In this document: positions 37,301 through 52,100 of the stretch, in pieces
How the letters are laid out: each line of letters starts with the position of its first letter
Position numbering within the stretch: position 1 is the stretch's first letter
DNA from: Xiphias gladius
Lineage: Eukaryota > Chordata > Actinopteri > Istiophoriformes > Xiphiidae
Length of the DNA stretch: 64,000 nucleotides
Assembly: GCF_016859285.1 (NCBI RefSeq)
Contig: NC_053421.1
Location: forward strand, 1,908,100-1,972,099
Direction of reading: 5' to 3'
Made by a program: the position numbers and the translations under genes
The notes under the pieces: generated by a model
Database searches by the model: none
Told to the model about the DNA's origin: nothing
What the model saw: the letters and a program-made list of their open reading frames with translations, nothing else

Positions 37301-40017
37301 CTTTGTCATCATTTTTAACTGAATATCTTTGAGTTTTGGACATCTGAAGATGTCACCTTGGGTACTCGGAAGTTGTGAGGAGCGTGTTTTTCACGGTCCA
37401 TTAGATATCAGTTAACTTTTTTAGTTGTTTTTTAAAGCCAAAATACCAAGCATTTCTTGGTTAAAGCTTCTCAGTTGTGATGATTTTTCTGCTCTTCTTT
37501 ATCATAACTAACATGCGCTGAATATTTTTGTGACTGTTGGTCGATTAAAACAGGCAATTTGAATACATCATCTTGGGCTATAGGAAATTATAGCAGGCAC
37601 CTTTCACAATTTTGAAAAATAATCGGCAGATTAATCAATGATGAAAATAATCTTCGCAGCCCAAGAAATGATGTGCATAGTGTATCTATTTATATACATG
37701 ACTGCATTTAAACTAATCATTCACTATTATAAAAGCTAATTTACTGAGCTTTCACAAATGTTATATACATATTATTTTGTTGTTAAACAGGAGCTGGATA
37801 AGATTGTGGAGTATGAACTAAAGATGGGAGGGGTTCTGTTGCACCCAACCTTCAGTGGAGGCAAAGAGAAAGACAAGTACTAAATTTAATTTCAATTTCA
37901 ATCCCTGTGCATCGACAAGTAATTTTCTGGATCACACTAACTGAACTTTTTTCTCTTCAGTCCAACTCCACACCTTCACTTCTCCATCAAGCACCCACAC
38001 ACATTGTCCTGGGAGTACTACAAGATGTTTCAGTGTAAGGCCCACCTGGTGATGAGATTGATAGAAAACAGGATAAGCATGGAGTTCATGTTGCAGGTCA
38101 GGCACAACAAGCATTTTCTTGTCTTTTCTGTCTCTTTTTCAGAATTGGGTTAACGACGTAATAAAAACTGCTTTAGTCTTTATTTTTTTTCTTTTTCTGC
38201 TGTTGACTTTGCTGCCCTCCTTTTAGGTTTTCAACAAGCTCCTGAGTCTGGCTAGTACAGCCTCATCCCAGAAATACCAGAGTCACATGTGGAGCCAGAT
38301 GCTTCTGTCCACTCACGCTTTCCTCAAATCCATCTCCAACGTTTCTGGCAAAGACATAGGCCCGCTCATCAAACAATGGGTGTATCCTTTATCTGTAATG
38401 GATCTGTTTGAAAACAAGCAGTCGGAGTGACCATTGAGTCCTTAGAGGTCCTTCATGCCCTGTTACACTCAGAGCTTTAGAAATGGATTTATATCCTTGC
38501 CCTGATGTATGCCTAGCCATAAAACTTTATCTCAGATGTCTACAGAGATTTCCTTGGACATGGTGTTTTTTTTTCTTAATGTACGGTGTGATTAGCATGA
38601 CATTAGATACATGGGTGTTTGTCTTTATAAACTATTACCAGTCAGTCCAATTTGCGAAAAATTCTGAAATGTTTTCATCAACGGTTATTGAGTGTAGATT
38701 GTTGGGTAAAAGTGGCAACTTTATTCATTTAAAATTAAATCTACAACACAATAAAGTGCTAAAAGTGAAGGGGTCTGAATACTTTCTGAAGCCACTGTAC
38801 AGTATATATTAACAATGGGGTCTCACCCGGGAAAAATCCTGCCACTCAGATGACGCCAGCTGTGCCTGCTGCATGCATTCGAAATTAGGGTGAACAAGCC
38901 CATTAAAATTAAAATAAACAAAAATGGTAAATGTCATCATCAAGGCAAGCGCACATAGAAATTTTTGCTAAACATAGATTGACATAACAAAATTTGATAC
39001 TCAAGGGAAATCATATTTCTTGTTTTCAGGAAACATAATATAGATTATAATTATCAAAAGTGATTAAAGCTGATCAAACAGCATAAACAACAATTAACAT
39101 TAAATGGAGTCATACAGAATATACACAAGGGAAATGTGCAACAATAAAGAAGAAAGGAAAAAATTAACACATTTTAACAAGAAATGGCTTTCCTAACAAG
39201 AAGACGTAATTTACAAGAAGAAATTATTAGAAAAGTTTTTAACAATGTTTTAAAAATAACTTTTTACGAATAATTCTTAACAAATTTGGAAACCTGACAC
39301 TATGAGAGTTTTTACCTTTTCATCATTTGCTCTTGAATTGAAAAGTCAAAACTTGTAAAGTCATGTAAATGTCATTAGTAAAAAATATAACTTGTCAGGC
39401 AGATCTGAGCACCACCTCTCTCTCTCTACTGGTTATGTTCACCCCAACTTTTCTTGGTCATCTTCATATATCTTAACTTTCGGTATCCAGAGATCAGAGT
39501 GGTGTGGTGAAATTCTTTGGAAGTTTTGCCTTTAACAGGAAGAGGAACGTGCTAGAGCTAGAGATCCGTCAGGACTACACATCATCTGGAACTCAGAAAT
39601 ATGTGGTAAAACCTTAAGATACAGTATGTGGAATGAGTCTGTTATCTGTGTTTAGACTAAAAGTCATGTATATAACAGATAAAGAAGCCAAGAATGTGGC
39701 AGATCCCATGTCTGAAAGGGGCTAAAAGAACTATTACATGTATCATCAAAATCCTGACCCACTTCATTGGTTCACACAGGATTTGGACTTTTTTCTGATA
39801 AATAATCTGATGTATATTTCCCTGCAGGGTCCCATCAAGGTGACAGTGCAGGAGCTGGATGGGTCCTTCAATCATACACTGCAGATAGAGGAGAACAGCC
39901 TCAAACATGACATCCCCTGCCACTCCAAGAGCAGACGGTACATACTACAGAAAAACACACTAGTTCATTCTCTCATGATTAGTGAATTTTGCATACTTAA
40001 TATTTTATTATATTTAA

Positions 40018-40050
<33 letters not shown>

Positions 40051-40064
40051 GTGCGTGTGCGTGT

Positions 40065-40122
<58 letters not shown>

Positions 40123-43100
40123 GTGTGTGTGTATATGTGTATTTATATGCATATGTGTATTTATATATTGTATGTGTGAATGAGTGTGTATATATATATA
40201 CATCCTGTGTGTGTGTGTGTGTATATATATGTTTATGTTGGTAAATTGTTTTTAAATGATAAGCAATGTGATAATATATTATTTGCTGTGAGTATGTGTT
40301 TGCTGTGATATTGTATCATAAAAGTAGTTTTCATACATTATTTCCAGTATATGACAGCCAGTGTCTGTGAGTTAATTTAAATCTTAAAGTTGACATGTTT
40401 TTTTCCTGGTTCTACCTGATATGTTGATGTTTTCAGTCTCTACTGTAGCTTTGGTGTTTGTTCCCTCAGTTCACTTTTGTCTACTCTAGTGTAACAGAAA
40501 TATCAATGACAAATAGTTTTTTAAAAAAGTGAATGAATGTGCCCGATGTTGGGCTTTAGTTTTGGATTTTCTAATCGCTAATTGTTCTGTTGGTTTCTTT
40601 TCTCAGAAACAAGAAAAAGAAGATCCCACTAATGAACGGAGAGGAGGTTGACATGGATTTGACAGCCATGGAGTAAGACATTACTGCTGTCACTGTTTGC
40701 TGTCTTTAGTAAATTTACTTGACTATATCCACGATTCATATCATTTATACCTTGTTAAAATTGAGTGTTGTGTGAAAGCACTATAGATCTCTGGGAACTA
40801 TTTTCTACATGTACTTACAGGTACCTGTTTGAGTTGAGTTGAGGTACTTTACATCTCTTTCCCTTAATGTGTCCCTCTATCTTCTTTCCTCTGCAGTGCT
40901 GATTCTCCTCTCCTCTGGATCCGGATTGACCCAGACATGTCCATTCTGAGGAAGGTGGAGTTTGAGCAGGCTGACTTCATGTGGCAGTATCAGCTGCGCT
41001 ATGAGAGGGATGTAGTTGCACAGGTAGGCTAATGACAAGAGTATAGTTTTCCACGGTGGCTTTGTTTTTAAATTTTTTTAAATCACTAACTTGTTTTTGT
41101 ATGCATATACATATGTGTCGGCATCACTTAAGAACTCTGTTCAAAAAATTAACCAAAAACTTAATTTTTGTTGGTTTCTACAACATTATCTCTAATATTT
41201 TGTCTTTTATTTTTTGTGTTTCTGGTAAACATATTCTCCTTTGAATATGTTTTTGTTTTATCTGTTGGTCGCTTTTTACTGAGAGTTTTTAAACAATCTT
41301 ACTCTTGGATTTTACAACCTTGCCAAATATGCCCTATGAGGACTGTTTGGTCCTTCAGAAACCAAAGAGAAAGATCACTGACATTAAGGACTATAAAGAA
41401 AGAAAGTCTCCCTTCTGTCCAGCACCATAGATGTAGCAGCAGGGCAGTCCAAGCGTGTTGCCTCTCTCAGTGCAGCCATCGAGGACACAGCCCTGTGGGA
41501 TCCCTCCACTTGTCCCTGGCATTCCTCCTACTCGACACTTATACATCAGTTGTCTTGGGCCGTAGTGGTGGTCCACGGTCGAAAGAGACACTCAGATAGG
41601 GCTGCCTCACCCCTTTGCCTAAGCCTCTCCAACCACAACCCTGTCAGACGACACTCCGGGTTTCCCAGCTGATGCTCCTGCGGTTCTGACTGAACCCCGA
41701 CAAATGCCTCTGGTAGTTCTCCCCCGTAGTCCAGTAACTGCTACCATGCAACCTGGACTTCTCTCTAGCTGCAGCCAGTGCTGCTGTCTGCTCTCCACTT
41801 GTTGCTGACACAAATCTGGCAGCAGTCAATCATGGGAAAGCTGAAAAAGGATGAGGTAGTTCCTCCTCTCTTTGCAGGGTTCTGAGGAGGCTGTGATAAG
41901 ATGGTCTGCTCTTTTAAAAGGGTAAACAAAATCTTCTTTACATAAAACGCACCAGTGTCCCATCTCCAATCACTATGTGTAAACTGGCACCCCTAATTGT
42001 GAGGTCTCTCTCAAATAAGAATTTTATTCTAAATGAGTTTATCCCTTCCACCCTCCTAGATTTCTTGTTCTTCACTGGAACTTGTTTGGAGTTTGGCGTA
42101 TATAGCCGGGTCTTAGAATTATGTTCTCCAGATTATGACTTTTCTAGCTCACCCAGGTTTAGTGAATGTGGTGGGGTATTGCGGTCATTTTTTAAAAAAT
42201 TACAATATTATTTACATTCCCATTCCCATTGATTCTACTGTTAACAACATTTTTTATGTTTAAAACAGGTGGTACAAATCCATTGCTATGTGTAACTGAA
42301 TTCTCTGAGTATTTATTACCAATTGTTTTAAACTTTGACAAGATTTTAATCTTTGGGAATTTTAATTTTTATGTGGACACTCAATCCAATGCCTCTGCTG
42401 CTGAATTTCTTGGAACCATGGACTCTTTTTTTTAACTTTACTCAGCATGTTGCCAGCCCAACTCACAACCGTGGCCATACCTTTGACTTAGTATTCAGGT
42501 TAGGTTAGACCATTGCCTCCCTAGATATGGACGATTTGGGTGTCTCAGACCATCAGTGTGTCAGGTTCTCCACCCTGTTTCATAATGTCCCCAATTCTCA
42601 AATACCTGTTTGTTAGCTTTGCTCTATAAATATTTGTACTACAAGTAATTTCTCAGGTGCTGACAGAGCCTCCTCTCTATTTAGTAGTATTAAGACCCAG
42701 CCCTTTCAATTGAGCACTGAACAGTTGGTCACAAAGTTTAAGTCTGTTGACACATCTTGAGACTCTGTTGCCCCTCTGACAGTCAAAAACCCAAGAGCCA
42801 AACTACAGCCATGGCTGAACAACGGCACCTGTGCTCATAGGGAAATTTGTAGAAAGGCTGAATGTAAATGGAAAAAAGATAGATACAGGTACAGATTTCA
42901 TATGAGATACTGAAAGGCTGCAAATTACAAGCAATCTGTCAAAGTTACGAAAGCAAAATATTTTGCCACCATTCTCACCAAAAATTCCCACAGCCCTATA
43001 GTTCTGTTCCACACAATTAATTCAGTTGTCAAAACTGTTGCTGCTACCTGTCTTGAGGTAACCACAGCCATTTGTATGGACTTTTTAAACTTTTTCTCAA

Positions 43101-46100
43101 CAAAAATTTATAACATACAATCTAATATTTCCCCGCCCACCCAAGATCCCTCTCCGGTGCCTGCCTGCTCTGCTATCTTCAGTGTCTGTCAGCCTGTCTC
43201 TCTATCCCACTTTTTTGATAGAAATTCTCACACAAAGTCCACCACCTGTCCCCTGGACATTGTTCCTACGTACTTTGTAAAGGAAGTATTGGACACTAGG
43301 ACCCTTAGTTCCGCTGATTATAAACAGCAGTCTTGCAAATTGAACTGTCGCATCCTGTTTTAAACATGCAATAGTCCACCCTCTTATTAAAAAGCCTAAC
43401 CTTGACAAATCAGACCTAAATTATTTTTTGCCCCACCTCTAACCTCCCATTCCGGTCCAAAGTTCTGGAGAAAGTTGTCTATACATAGTCTCTGTCCTAT
43501 TTGGACAGTAACAACATCATGGAGAAATTCCAGTCAGGCTTCAGGGCTTGTCATAGCATAGAATCACCTCTTCTCAAAGTCTCAAATGACCTACTGATTT
43601 CTTGGTAAATGTGCCATTTTACCTTTAGACCTCAGTGTGGCTTTTGACATGGTTGATAAGTGCATTCCTTTAAACCGCCTCAAGGATGTGCCCTCTAGTG
43701 GTTTGCATCATACTTAATAGAAAGATCTTTCTCTGTTAAGATTCTGAGTTTCTCCTCCTCTACTGCCCTTATCACTTGTGGAGTATCTCAAAGCTCCATT
43801 TTAGGGCCTTTATTTGATTTGTTTATGCTCCCTTTGGGGTCTATCTTCTGCAAACATGTCTCTTTTCACTAGTACACTGATGACATGCAAATATACTTAT
43901 TATTGAATCTAGGGGATTCCACTGTCACATTCAAACTTAAAGGCCTCCAGGATGTGAAAAGCTGGATGGCTAACTGTCTTCAGTTGAGCGACACCAAGAC
44001 ACAAGTGATTGTTTTTGGTTCCCCTAACACCACAGGGATTATAGCTAGCCACCTAGGACCATTGACACTGAACCTTCATGCCCATGCCAGGAATCTTGGA
44101 GTCATTTTTGACTCAGCACTGAAATCTGAAAAACAGATCAACTCTGTGGTGAAAGGTAGCTATCTTCATCTGAGAAACATTGCTGAAACTGAAGTCCATC
44201 CTACCTCTCAACTACGTGAAGACTGTAACCACTGCATTAATCTCCTCAAGGCTGCATTCTTGGAACTTTCTGTATCTGAGTATTAGCTAGTCCTCTTTAT
44301 CTCACCTGCAACTGATGCAGAGTGCTGCAGCGAGACTCCTAACCTGTGGTACCAGAAAAAGAGACAGCATTACTCATTCCTTTTTATTAGCCAAGAGTAA
44401 TTGATGATGTACATTTTCAGAAGCTCAAAAGTAATTGGAAAACAAACATCAGACAGATGGCAGAATTTTGAGGAAAGGCCAAACAATTTTGTAAATTCTT
44501 AAAATAGAGGAAAGCACTGATGAGCAGAGGCAACACCAAAAGACCTGGAAGACCACGGACAACAACAAAAGTGGATGATTAGAGTTTTTTTCTTGGTGTA
44601 GAAAAACCCTTCGCAACATCTAGCCAGGTCAGGAACAATGTTGAGGAGGTAGGCGCATCATTTTCAAAGTCTACAATGAAGAGGTGCCTTCATGAATGTA
44701 AATACAGAGGGTTTGCCATAAGGTGGAAACCACTGGTAACACTTAAGAACAGAAATACAAGATTAGACTTTTGCCAGAAAAAGTCTAAAAAAGCCTGCGC
44801 AGCTCTGGAACAAGATTCTTTGGACAGATGAAACCAAGAATAACTTGATATAACCAGAATGATGGGAAGAGAAGAGCATGGAGAAGGAAAGGAATGGCTC
44901 ATGATCCAAGGCATTACCACATTATCTGTCAAAACATGGTGGAGGCAGTGTTATTGCATGGACATGTATGGCTGCCAGTGGAACTGGGTCACTCGTGTTT
45001 ATTAATGATGTGACTGCGATAGAAGTAGCAGGGTGAATTCTGAAGTGTATAGTTCTATACTATCTGCTCAGATTCAGCCAAATGCTGCAAAACTGATAGG
45101 ATGGTGCTTCACAGTACAGATGGTTAATGACCCACAAGGCAAAAGCAAGGCAAAGAAATGGAATATTCTTTAATAGCCAAGCAAGTCACCTGACGTCATC
45201 ATAACTGAGCTTGCTTTTCACTTCCTGAAGACAAAACGGAGGGAAGAAAGACCCACAAATAAGCAGAAACTGAAGGCAGCTGCAGTAAAGCCCCGGCAAA
45301 ACATCTCAAAGGAGGAAAATCGGCATTTGGTGATGTCCATGGGTTCCAGACTTCAGGTGGTCATTGAGTGTAAAGGATTTTTTTTCAAAGTATTAAAAAT
45401 AATCCTTAAATTTATAATAATGTTGGTTTGTCCAATAACTTTTGAGCCTATGAAAATGAGGGACTATGTATAAAAATGGCTGGAATTCCTAAACGGTTGA
45501 TGTGAGAGTTTTATTAAACCCTTTGAATTAGAGCTTCAATCATATCTGAATACCTTTGTTTCATATCCATTGTGTTGGTGTACTGCGGCAAAATTACAAC
45601 TGTCCAAAGACGTATGGACCAAACTATATATGTAGCAGCTTCTCAATTTGAGTGTTGCTGTCACTGGTTAAAGTCAGATACATTTAATTAACATTTCATA
45701 CTGTATATTCTGGTGCTCTTTTCATTTGCAGGTTGTAACTAAGGATTAATTTGGCTGTTACTATATGCTGTATATGTGTGTCTGCTTTCTTAGCCAACCA
45801 AAGCTGATTAGACATATTTGAGTTGGTGTTCTTTTAGCCTTTAGTTAATTGCAAAGGTTGAGTGTTTACCATATCTCTCTGCTAGGAGGAGGCTATCTCA
45901 GCGCTGGAAAAGTTCCCAACCCCCGCCTCCAGACTGGCTCTGACTGACATCCTAGAGCAAGAACAATGTTTCTACAAAGTCCGGATGCAGGCCTGCTTCT
46001 GTTTGGCCAGGGTATGTGTATACGTGTGCCTGTGTGTGTGGATGTGTGTGTGTGTGTGTGGATGTGTGTGTGTGTGTGGATGTGGGTGTGTGTGGATGTG

Positions 46101-49100
46101 GGTGTGGGTGTGGGTGTGGGTGTATTTCAGCAACAATGGAGCATAAGGGTTTTGAACAGTGACATTTATAAAACAAAGCCTCTGGGCAGCAGCTTGGCAT
46201 AGCTAAGGAAGAACATTACTGAATGAACATGTGACACTACAGGGTGTATTCATGTGACCTACAATCAGTTCACCACACAACATTTGAGGGGAACTCTGGT
46301 GTTTGTATCATAGGTACACCCTTAATATAAATACAAGTCACCACTATTGTCACTAAAGCTTTATTTATACTTCAGCAAAAAACTTACTACATGATGCAAA
46401 GATAATAGTTTTGACTTCAAGCTGACAAATTTTGAGTGTCAGCAATTGGTGTCACATACTTGCTTTTTTCATATGTAAGGCACAACTGTAACTGGATGTG
46501 GAATCTGACTAGAATATGGAGGCTGATGGCAAGATGCTGGACTGATGGGAGTTCAGTAGTGATTGATTTACACATGGTGTGGATAGAGTAGATTATCAAA
46601 AGGTGAAAATTAATTTTCCCTAATATTCCCAAAATCAGCTTGGTCTTGGTCATACGGCCACCTTCTCTTCATCTTCTTCAAAATAAATATGCAACATTCG
46701 GTTATGGTCTACTGTTTCTGTCTTTGAATGAAAAGTTTCTCAGCTCCTCTTGATATCTGGTTGCAATGATAATGAGTGTACTGTCACTGAACTATTAACA
46801 GAGCTCCTCTGTTGTTTATACATGTCACATGGTACCTTTTCACTGAAGTATAAATGAGCCTAATTTCCACAAAAACAAATGATCTAAACGATTAACAATG
46901 TAAGGTCTTGAACTTGGGCCTTCCAAAACCTGTGGTTCCAGGTGGCCAAGATCTGGTTTTGTTTTGGTTCTTTGCTGTGACTCATTAAATGTGTCAGAGG
47001 TTACAAAAATCGGGTTTATGTTGTGGAACACAATCTTGAGTGTGTTTCAAATGGCTCTGGAATTAACTTCAAATGGCAATAAAAATTATTGAAAGTAATA
47101 TACAGAAAGTCACAAAATAGGAACGGATGTAGAATATATATAGAAGTAAGCTTGGCAAAAGTGGAGTGAGACTTGAGGGAGAGATATGAGGAGTATGTGG
47201 GAGGATTAGTAGATCAAAGAAAACGGGGAAAAGAGGAAAGAAAGTAAGGCTTTAGGGTAGTCAGAGAAATTAAGGTTTGGGATGTTTGGACGAATGATTC
47301 ATGGTGAGAGGAACAAAATAGAGAAAGTCGTTCAGTTTATAGCGAGGCACTGAAACTAGAGTGAGTCAGTTCTGTTTTGAATTTGTGTCAAAAATTTGAG
47401 ACAAAACTTTTTCATTTGCAATGGTAGATGAAAGCATATTGCGCATAACTTGTGTTCCTCTATCTACTTAGTATTTTGGTAAAATTTTTACAAAATCTTT
47501 AGTGGAAACAATATTGTGAAAATAGCTACAGTATTATAACAAAAGATAACTTCCAAGCTAGCATGGCCACCCGTCAGTTTAACCCTTGCTGCACTTAAAC
47601 TCAGTTGACTGAATAATCCTATTCTGTAGCTACAGGAAATTCTCCCTTCTCTGGATTTGGTCTGTTCCAACTTTAAACCCACTGGATTTCCGCCATTCCA
47701 TTCCACCTGAAACAATATTTTCACAACATGATAAACTGAGTGGAGGCTGAAATGGCAGCACTTCACGTCTTTCATTAAATTGCCGTGTTGGTCTTTGGTA
47801 TATACTATACTATACTATACTATACTACTACTACTACTACTACACACACTCACCAACTCACACACTCACCAACCCACACACTCACCAACTCACACACTCA
47901 CTCACTCTTAACATGCACATAAACACATGCATTCACAGACTTACATACCCACACTGACCACAAAGTGAAATATGACTGACTTTAACCCTCAGATGGACTT
48001 GGCTGCATTATGATTGGTTGGGACAGCATGTAATTGCTGGTTTTTGGTAAAAAAAAATGTGGGAAGGAAGAAGGAACAACCTGGAGCTGAAAATCATGGG
48101 GAAAGACACATAAAAACTGACAAATGCATGCATATGTTGAAAAACTGACACACAAAAATTAAAGACGTGTTCGTGAATGCATGCATGCACACATACAGGA
48201 ACATTCCGGTGTGCACACCCGCTCTATTTATCTAACCAAATGACAACATCCTGTGCCAGTGACCCTTAGCTCTTTATTACCACATTAACATAAATTCCCC
48301 AATATCCTGTTAGAACTCAAAGACCACTGGAGCCACTGGTCTTCATACCTATGGAAACCTCATGAGCTGCTCATGTGCACTTTTGAATTTTACATTGTAG
48401 TTTAGTTTTCACTGCAAAAGTTATAACAGGCAGAAAGGACATTCTTATACCACTTACAACATTCTTGACTTGTCATTTGTGTGCCATACAGTATTTCTTA
48501 AATAACTACTACAACTTGTGTGTAGTTTATACTTCTGTGTGCATTTTACATTTCATATGCTTTGCAGAAATCTTGAATCTAATCCTAATATTTTACTGTA
48601 ATGACAGCAGACCGAGGACAGCTGGCAGATGTTTTCCACCACATGCTGCAACTTGAACTGAATTGAATTAAGTAATTGAATGACTTTCACTGTAAAATTG
48701 TATTAATCTGTTCTCGTTGGTGCATGCAAACCTTGTAGATAGCCAATGCCATGGTGAGCACATGGCAGGGCCCGCCAGCTATGAAGTCCCTGTTCACCAG
48801 AATGTTCTGCTGTAAAAGCTGTCCCAACATTGTCAAGACCAACAACTTCATCAACTTCCAGAGCTACTTCCTGCAAAAGGTACATCAAATAAACAAAATG
48901 CACTGGCAGGAACAAACAGTTTAACACACAATACTTCACACTAACAGCGTCGTTAGCTGCCAAGCCGCCCTCAACAGACTGTACAACCAAACTTGAACTC
49001 TTATTCAAGGCCTTATTGTTGGTCTTACAAGAAGGCCCAACAGGTGTATCAGAATGGCTGATACCTCTGTCTGATTTTAGCTTATCACAGATATACTGCA

Positions 49101-52100
49101 TCAGTACTGGCGTTTATATTTGCTGATAAGAAACCAGAGTTTTGTGTAGGTAAATACCACAAATATGTTCTGAGTTCATTTATAAACAGTGTTACTATTA
49201 CATATATTGTTCACCAGACAGCCCTGACAAGTTTATTTTTCAGCTGTTCTAATGTTCCACTTAGAACAACCTTACGAAAAATGTTTTTTATGTGCATGTT
49301 AAAAAGCAAATAACAAATGATGTATCACTCAAATCAGCCTCAAATTTCCAGCATTGGTTGTTTCTATGTAAAAGGCCAAGCACTACAATAAAACACATTG
49401 TAAAGCTGAGCTTTCAAATTATGTTTTTTTCATCTTTTTCATAGCAGAATCATATCATGACTGCTGTTTCATCTTTGTTTTCCATGTCAGACAATGCCAG
49501 TGGCCATGGCGTTACTCAGAGATGTCCAGAACCTCTGTCCCAAAGATGTCCTCAACTTTATACTTGACCTCATCAAGTATAACGACAACAGAAAAAACAA
49601 AGTAAAGACACACATTTACTCACTTTAACTCTAACAAAGTAACTCTTAAAGACTTAAAGCAAAAACAAACAAATACATATACCGTATTTATCATGACGAT
49701 ATTAATAGGAGTCATGAACATGAGTGATAAGAAGGCTTCTTTTGCCATATTAAAAACCTAAAAAAATTTTTTTAAATTTTGCTATTTTATAGATGCCAAA
49801 AGTAAATCTTTGGCCCCAATGGTCAGCATCCACAAAGAGGGATTTTAATTTTTCTTTCATTTCTTTTTCTCTTTCCTTTCTCCTCCTCTCCCTCTTGCAT
49901 GTCTTCAGTTTTCAGATAACTACTACCGTGCAGATCTGATTGAAGCACTGACCAACTCTCTGACCCCAGCCATCAGCATCAACAATGAGGTGCGGACAGT
50001 GGACAATTTAAATGCTGACGTCCGTCTCATCTTGGAGGAGATCACCCGATTCCTCAACATGGAGAAACTCCTGCCTAGCTTCAGAAACACCATCACTGTC
50101 AGGTACACAGTAAAATGTGTTCCTGTATATGTTTATGGATGTATTCCTAAAACATGTTCTCCTGGCAGCTCTTCATATCAGTTCCACATGACAAAATAAT
50201 TTAAAAATGCTGGCATGTTGCTTACTATTCGTAAGAGAGCCTGATAAATTTGTTGTAAAGTTTTCTCTGTTCCAATGTCCAAATAAAAACTGAATTTGGT
50301 CTCCTATATAACAAATAAAATAGTGTAGTATGCAGTGATATGGGGAAGGGTTCAAACCTATTTTGACCACTGAATAACTAGAAGTGCTTGTTGTTGTTTT
50401 TTTTTAATTTATGTTGGAGTTGCAGATATGGTAGACACATTTCAATGAAACTATAATGCAAAATATATAAAATGTCTTTATTTGAAAAAGTTTTCATGTC
50501 CTCTGCCTGTAAGCATCAATGGGAATTTCAGAATATAAGGTCAATCTTTGCCATGTTTCTCCTCGTGTTTAAATTATTCATGTCTGTATTACTTGTTTTT
50601 CTTACATTTCAGACAGACATCTGTAGGCAGCATAACGTTTAGCTTAGCATATGTAGGAAACACCAGGTTAATGAAGTCAGTGGATGATAAAGATGAAGTC
50701 TTAGGATGTGAGGATTCTATCATTTATTTCTCATTTACGAAGCAAAAAGCTCATTTTGGTATTATCTAGACATAGGAAAAGGCTCATAGCCTCTTCTATT
50801 TTCTATTAGTCACCTTCCTGAGTTCCTCACTCACTTTACTGTCCTCCCCCTTTTTCTAGCTGTCTGAGAGCAATTCGTCAGCTTCAGAAGAATGGCCATA
50901 TTCCCAGCGACCCATCACTCTTCAAGTCCTATGCTCAGTATGGACACTTTGTAGACGTTCGCATTGCTGCACTGGAGGCTCTGGTGGACTATACAAGAGG
51001 TAGGACATTTAACACAAGTGTGTTAGCTGTTGTTATTATATTTTATATTATATTATTATTAGTAGTATTCTTATGGAGCTCGTTGATCTAGCTCACATGC
51101 CCCTGGAGATCAGCATTAGTGGCTCTTATATTAGTCTTTAATCAGTCGGAGTCTGTTATAAGTTTGGGGAAACCAATTGAGTTGGATAGAGCATAGTATT
51201 CATAGTATGTGTAAGGTACTTACTGCTGAGAGTTTTCCTGTAAATACCCAGATTTTTTAAATAACCACATCAGTACAAACTGATTTTAACCTATATTTTG
51301 AATCCCCAACATTTTACACTTAAAAAAAAAAAAAAAAATTAAACACATTATATTTATTTGCATGTGGGACTGATAGGACGAGGTCTGTTTGCTGCCATGG
51401 GCCAGATCCCCTAGATAAGATGCCAGTAAGTGTATAAGTAGGACATGATAATTGTTTTTTGTTCTCTAGTTGAAAGAAGTACAGCAGACCTGCAGTGGCT
51501 GCTCATCATGGTCCAGAATGACCCAGCTCTTTATGTCAGGTCAGCTAACACCTAGCACATACTTGCTGCTAGTGCACATATGCACTCTTTTAACACATAT
51601 TCATGCCCTACATTACAATGTCCTTGTCTCAAGGTTTTTTTTTCTTATTTTGTATGTCCTTACATCTCATCTTCTCAAATTTGTTGGCAGTTCTGTCATA
51701 CATTTTACTATTACATGGCAACAATATGGCCAGAATATGAGAAAAAAGTTTACTAATGGTCTGATGTCTGTTTACCTCAGGACCAATGGAATTTAGCCCT
51801 ATATGGAATGTTAGCACATATGGAATGTTAGTTACATGTTAGCACTTTTGTCACACCGTCTAAGTAACATGGTTATAAAATTTTAAATGGAAAACAGGCT
51901 GTGTCATCAAAAATCTTTAAAGGTTTAATTTTAAAGTAAGAGAATGTCACTGCCAAATTTCACCTCAAATCAAAGGTGTTTTTGATTTGTAGTGGTAGTT
52001 TATTTTACCTTCTGGATAAGTGATCATGCATGGTTGTTATTCAAAGAAGGCTGTAGTTAATGTTAAATAACTGAACAGTTGACACACAAACAGCTATTGT

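Noticed and set aside
39738..40244. 168-codon plus-strand frame rich in Val-Cys and its antisense His-Thr frame
   Set aside because: Most of its length is a TG microsatellite in taf2 intron 14. Only 39,828-39,937 is real coding (exon 14).
41391..41829. GC-richer open frames on both strands in taf2 intron 16
   Set aside because: Probably the decayed 5' part of the adjacent LINE. No conserved motif and several frames are equally open.
45952..46202. Frames rich in Val-Cys-Val and His-Pro
   Set aside because: Produced by the TGTGGATG tract after taf2 exon 17. Only 45,886-46,011 is coding.
47803..47915. CRISPR-like array
   Set aside because: The units are short simple repeats without spacers and the genome is vertebrate.
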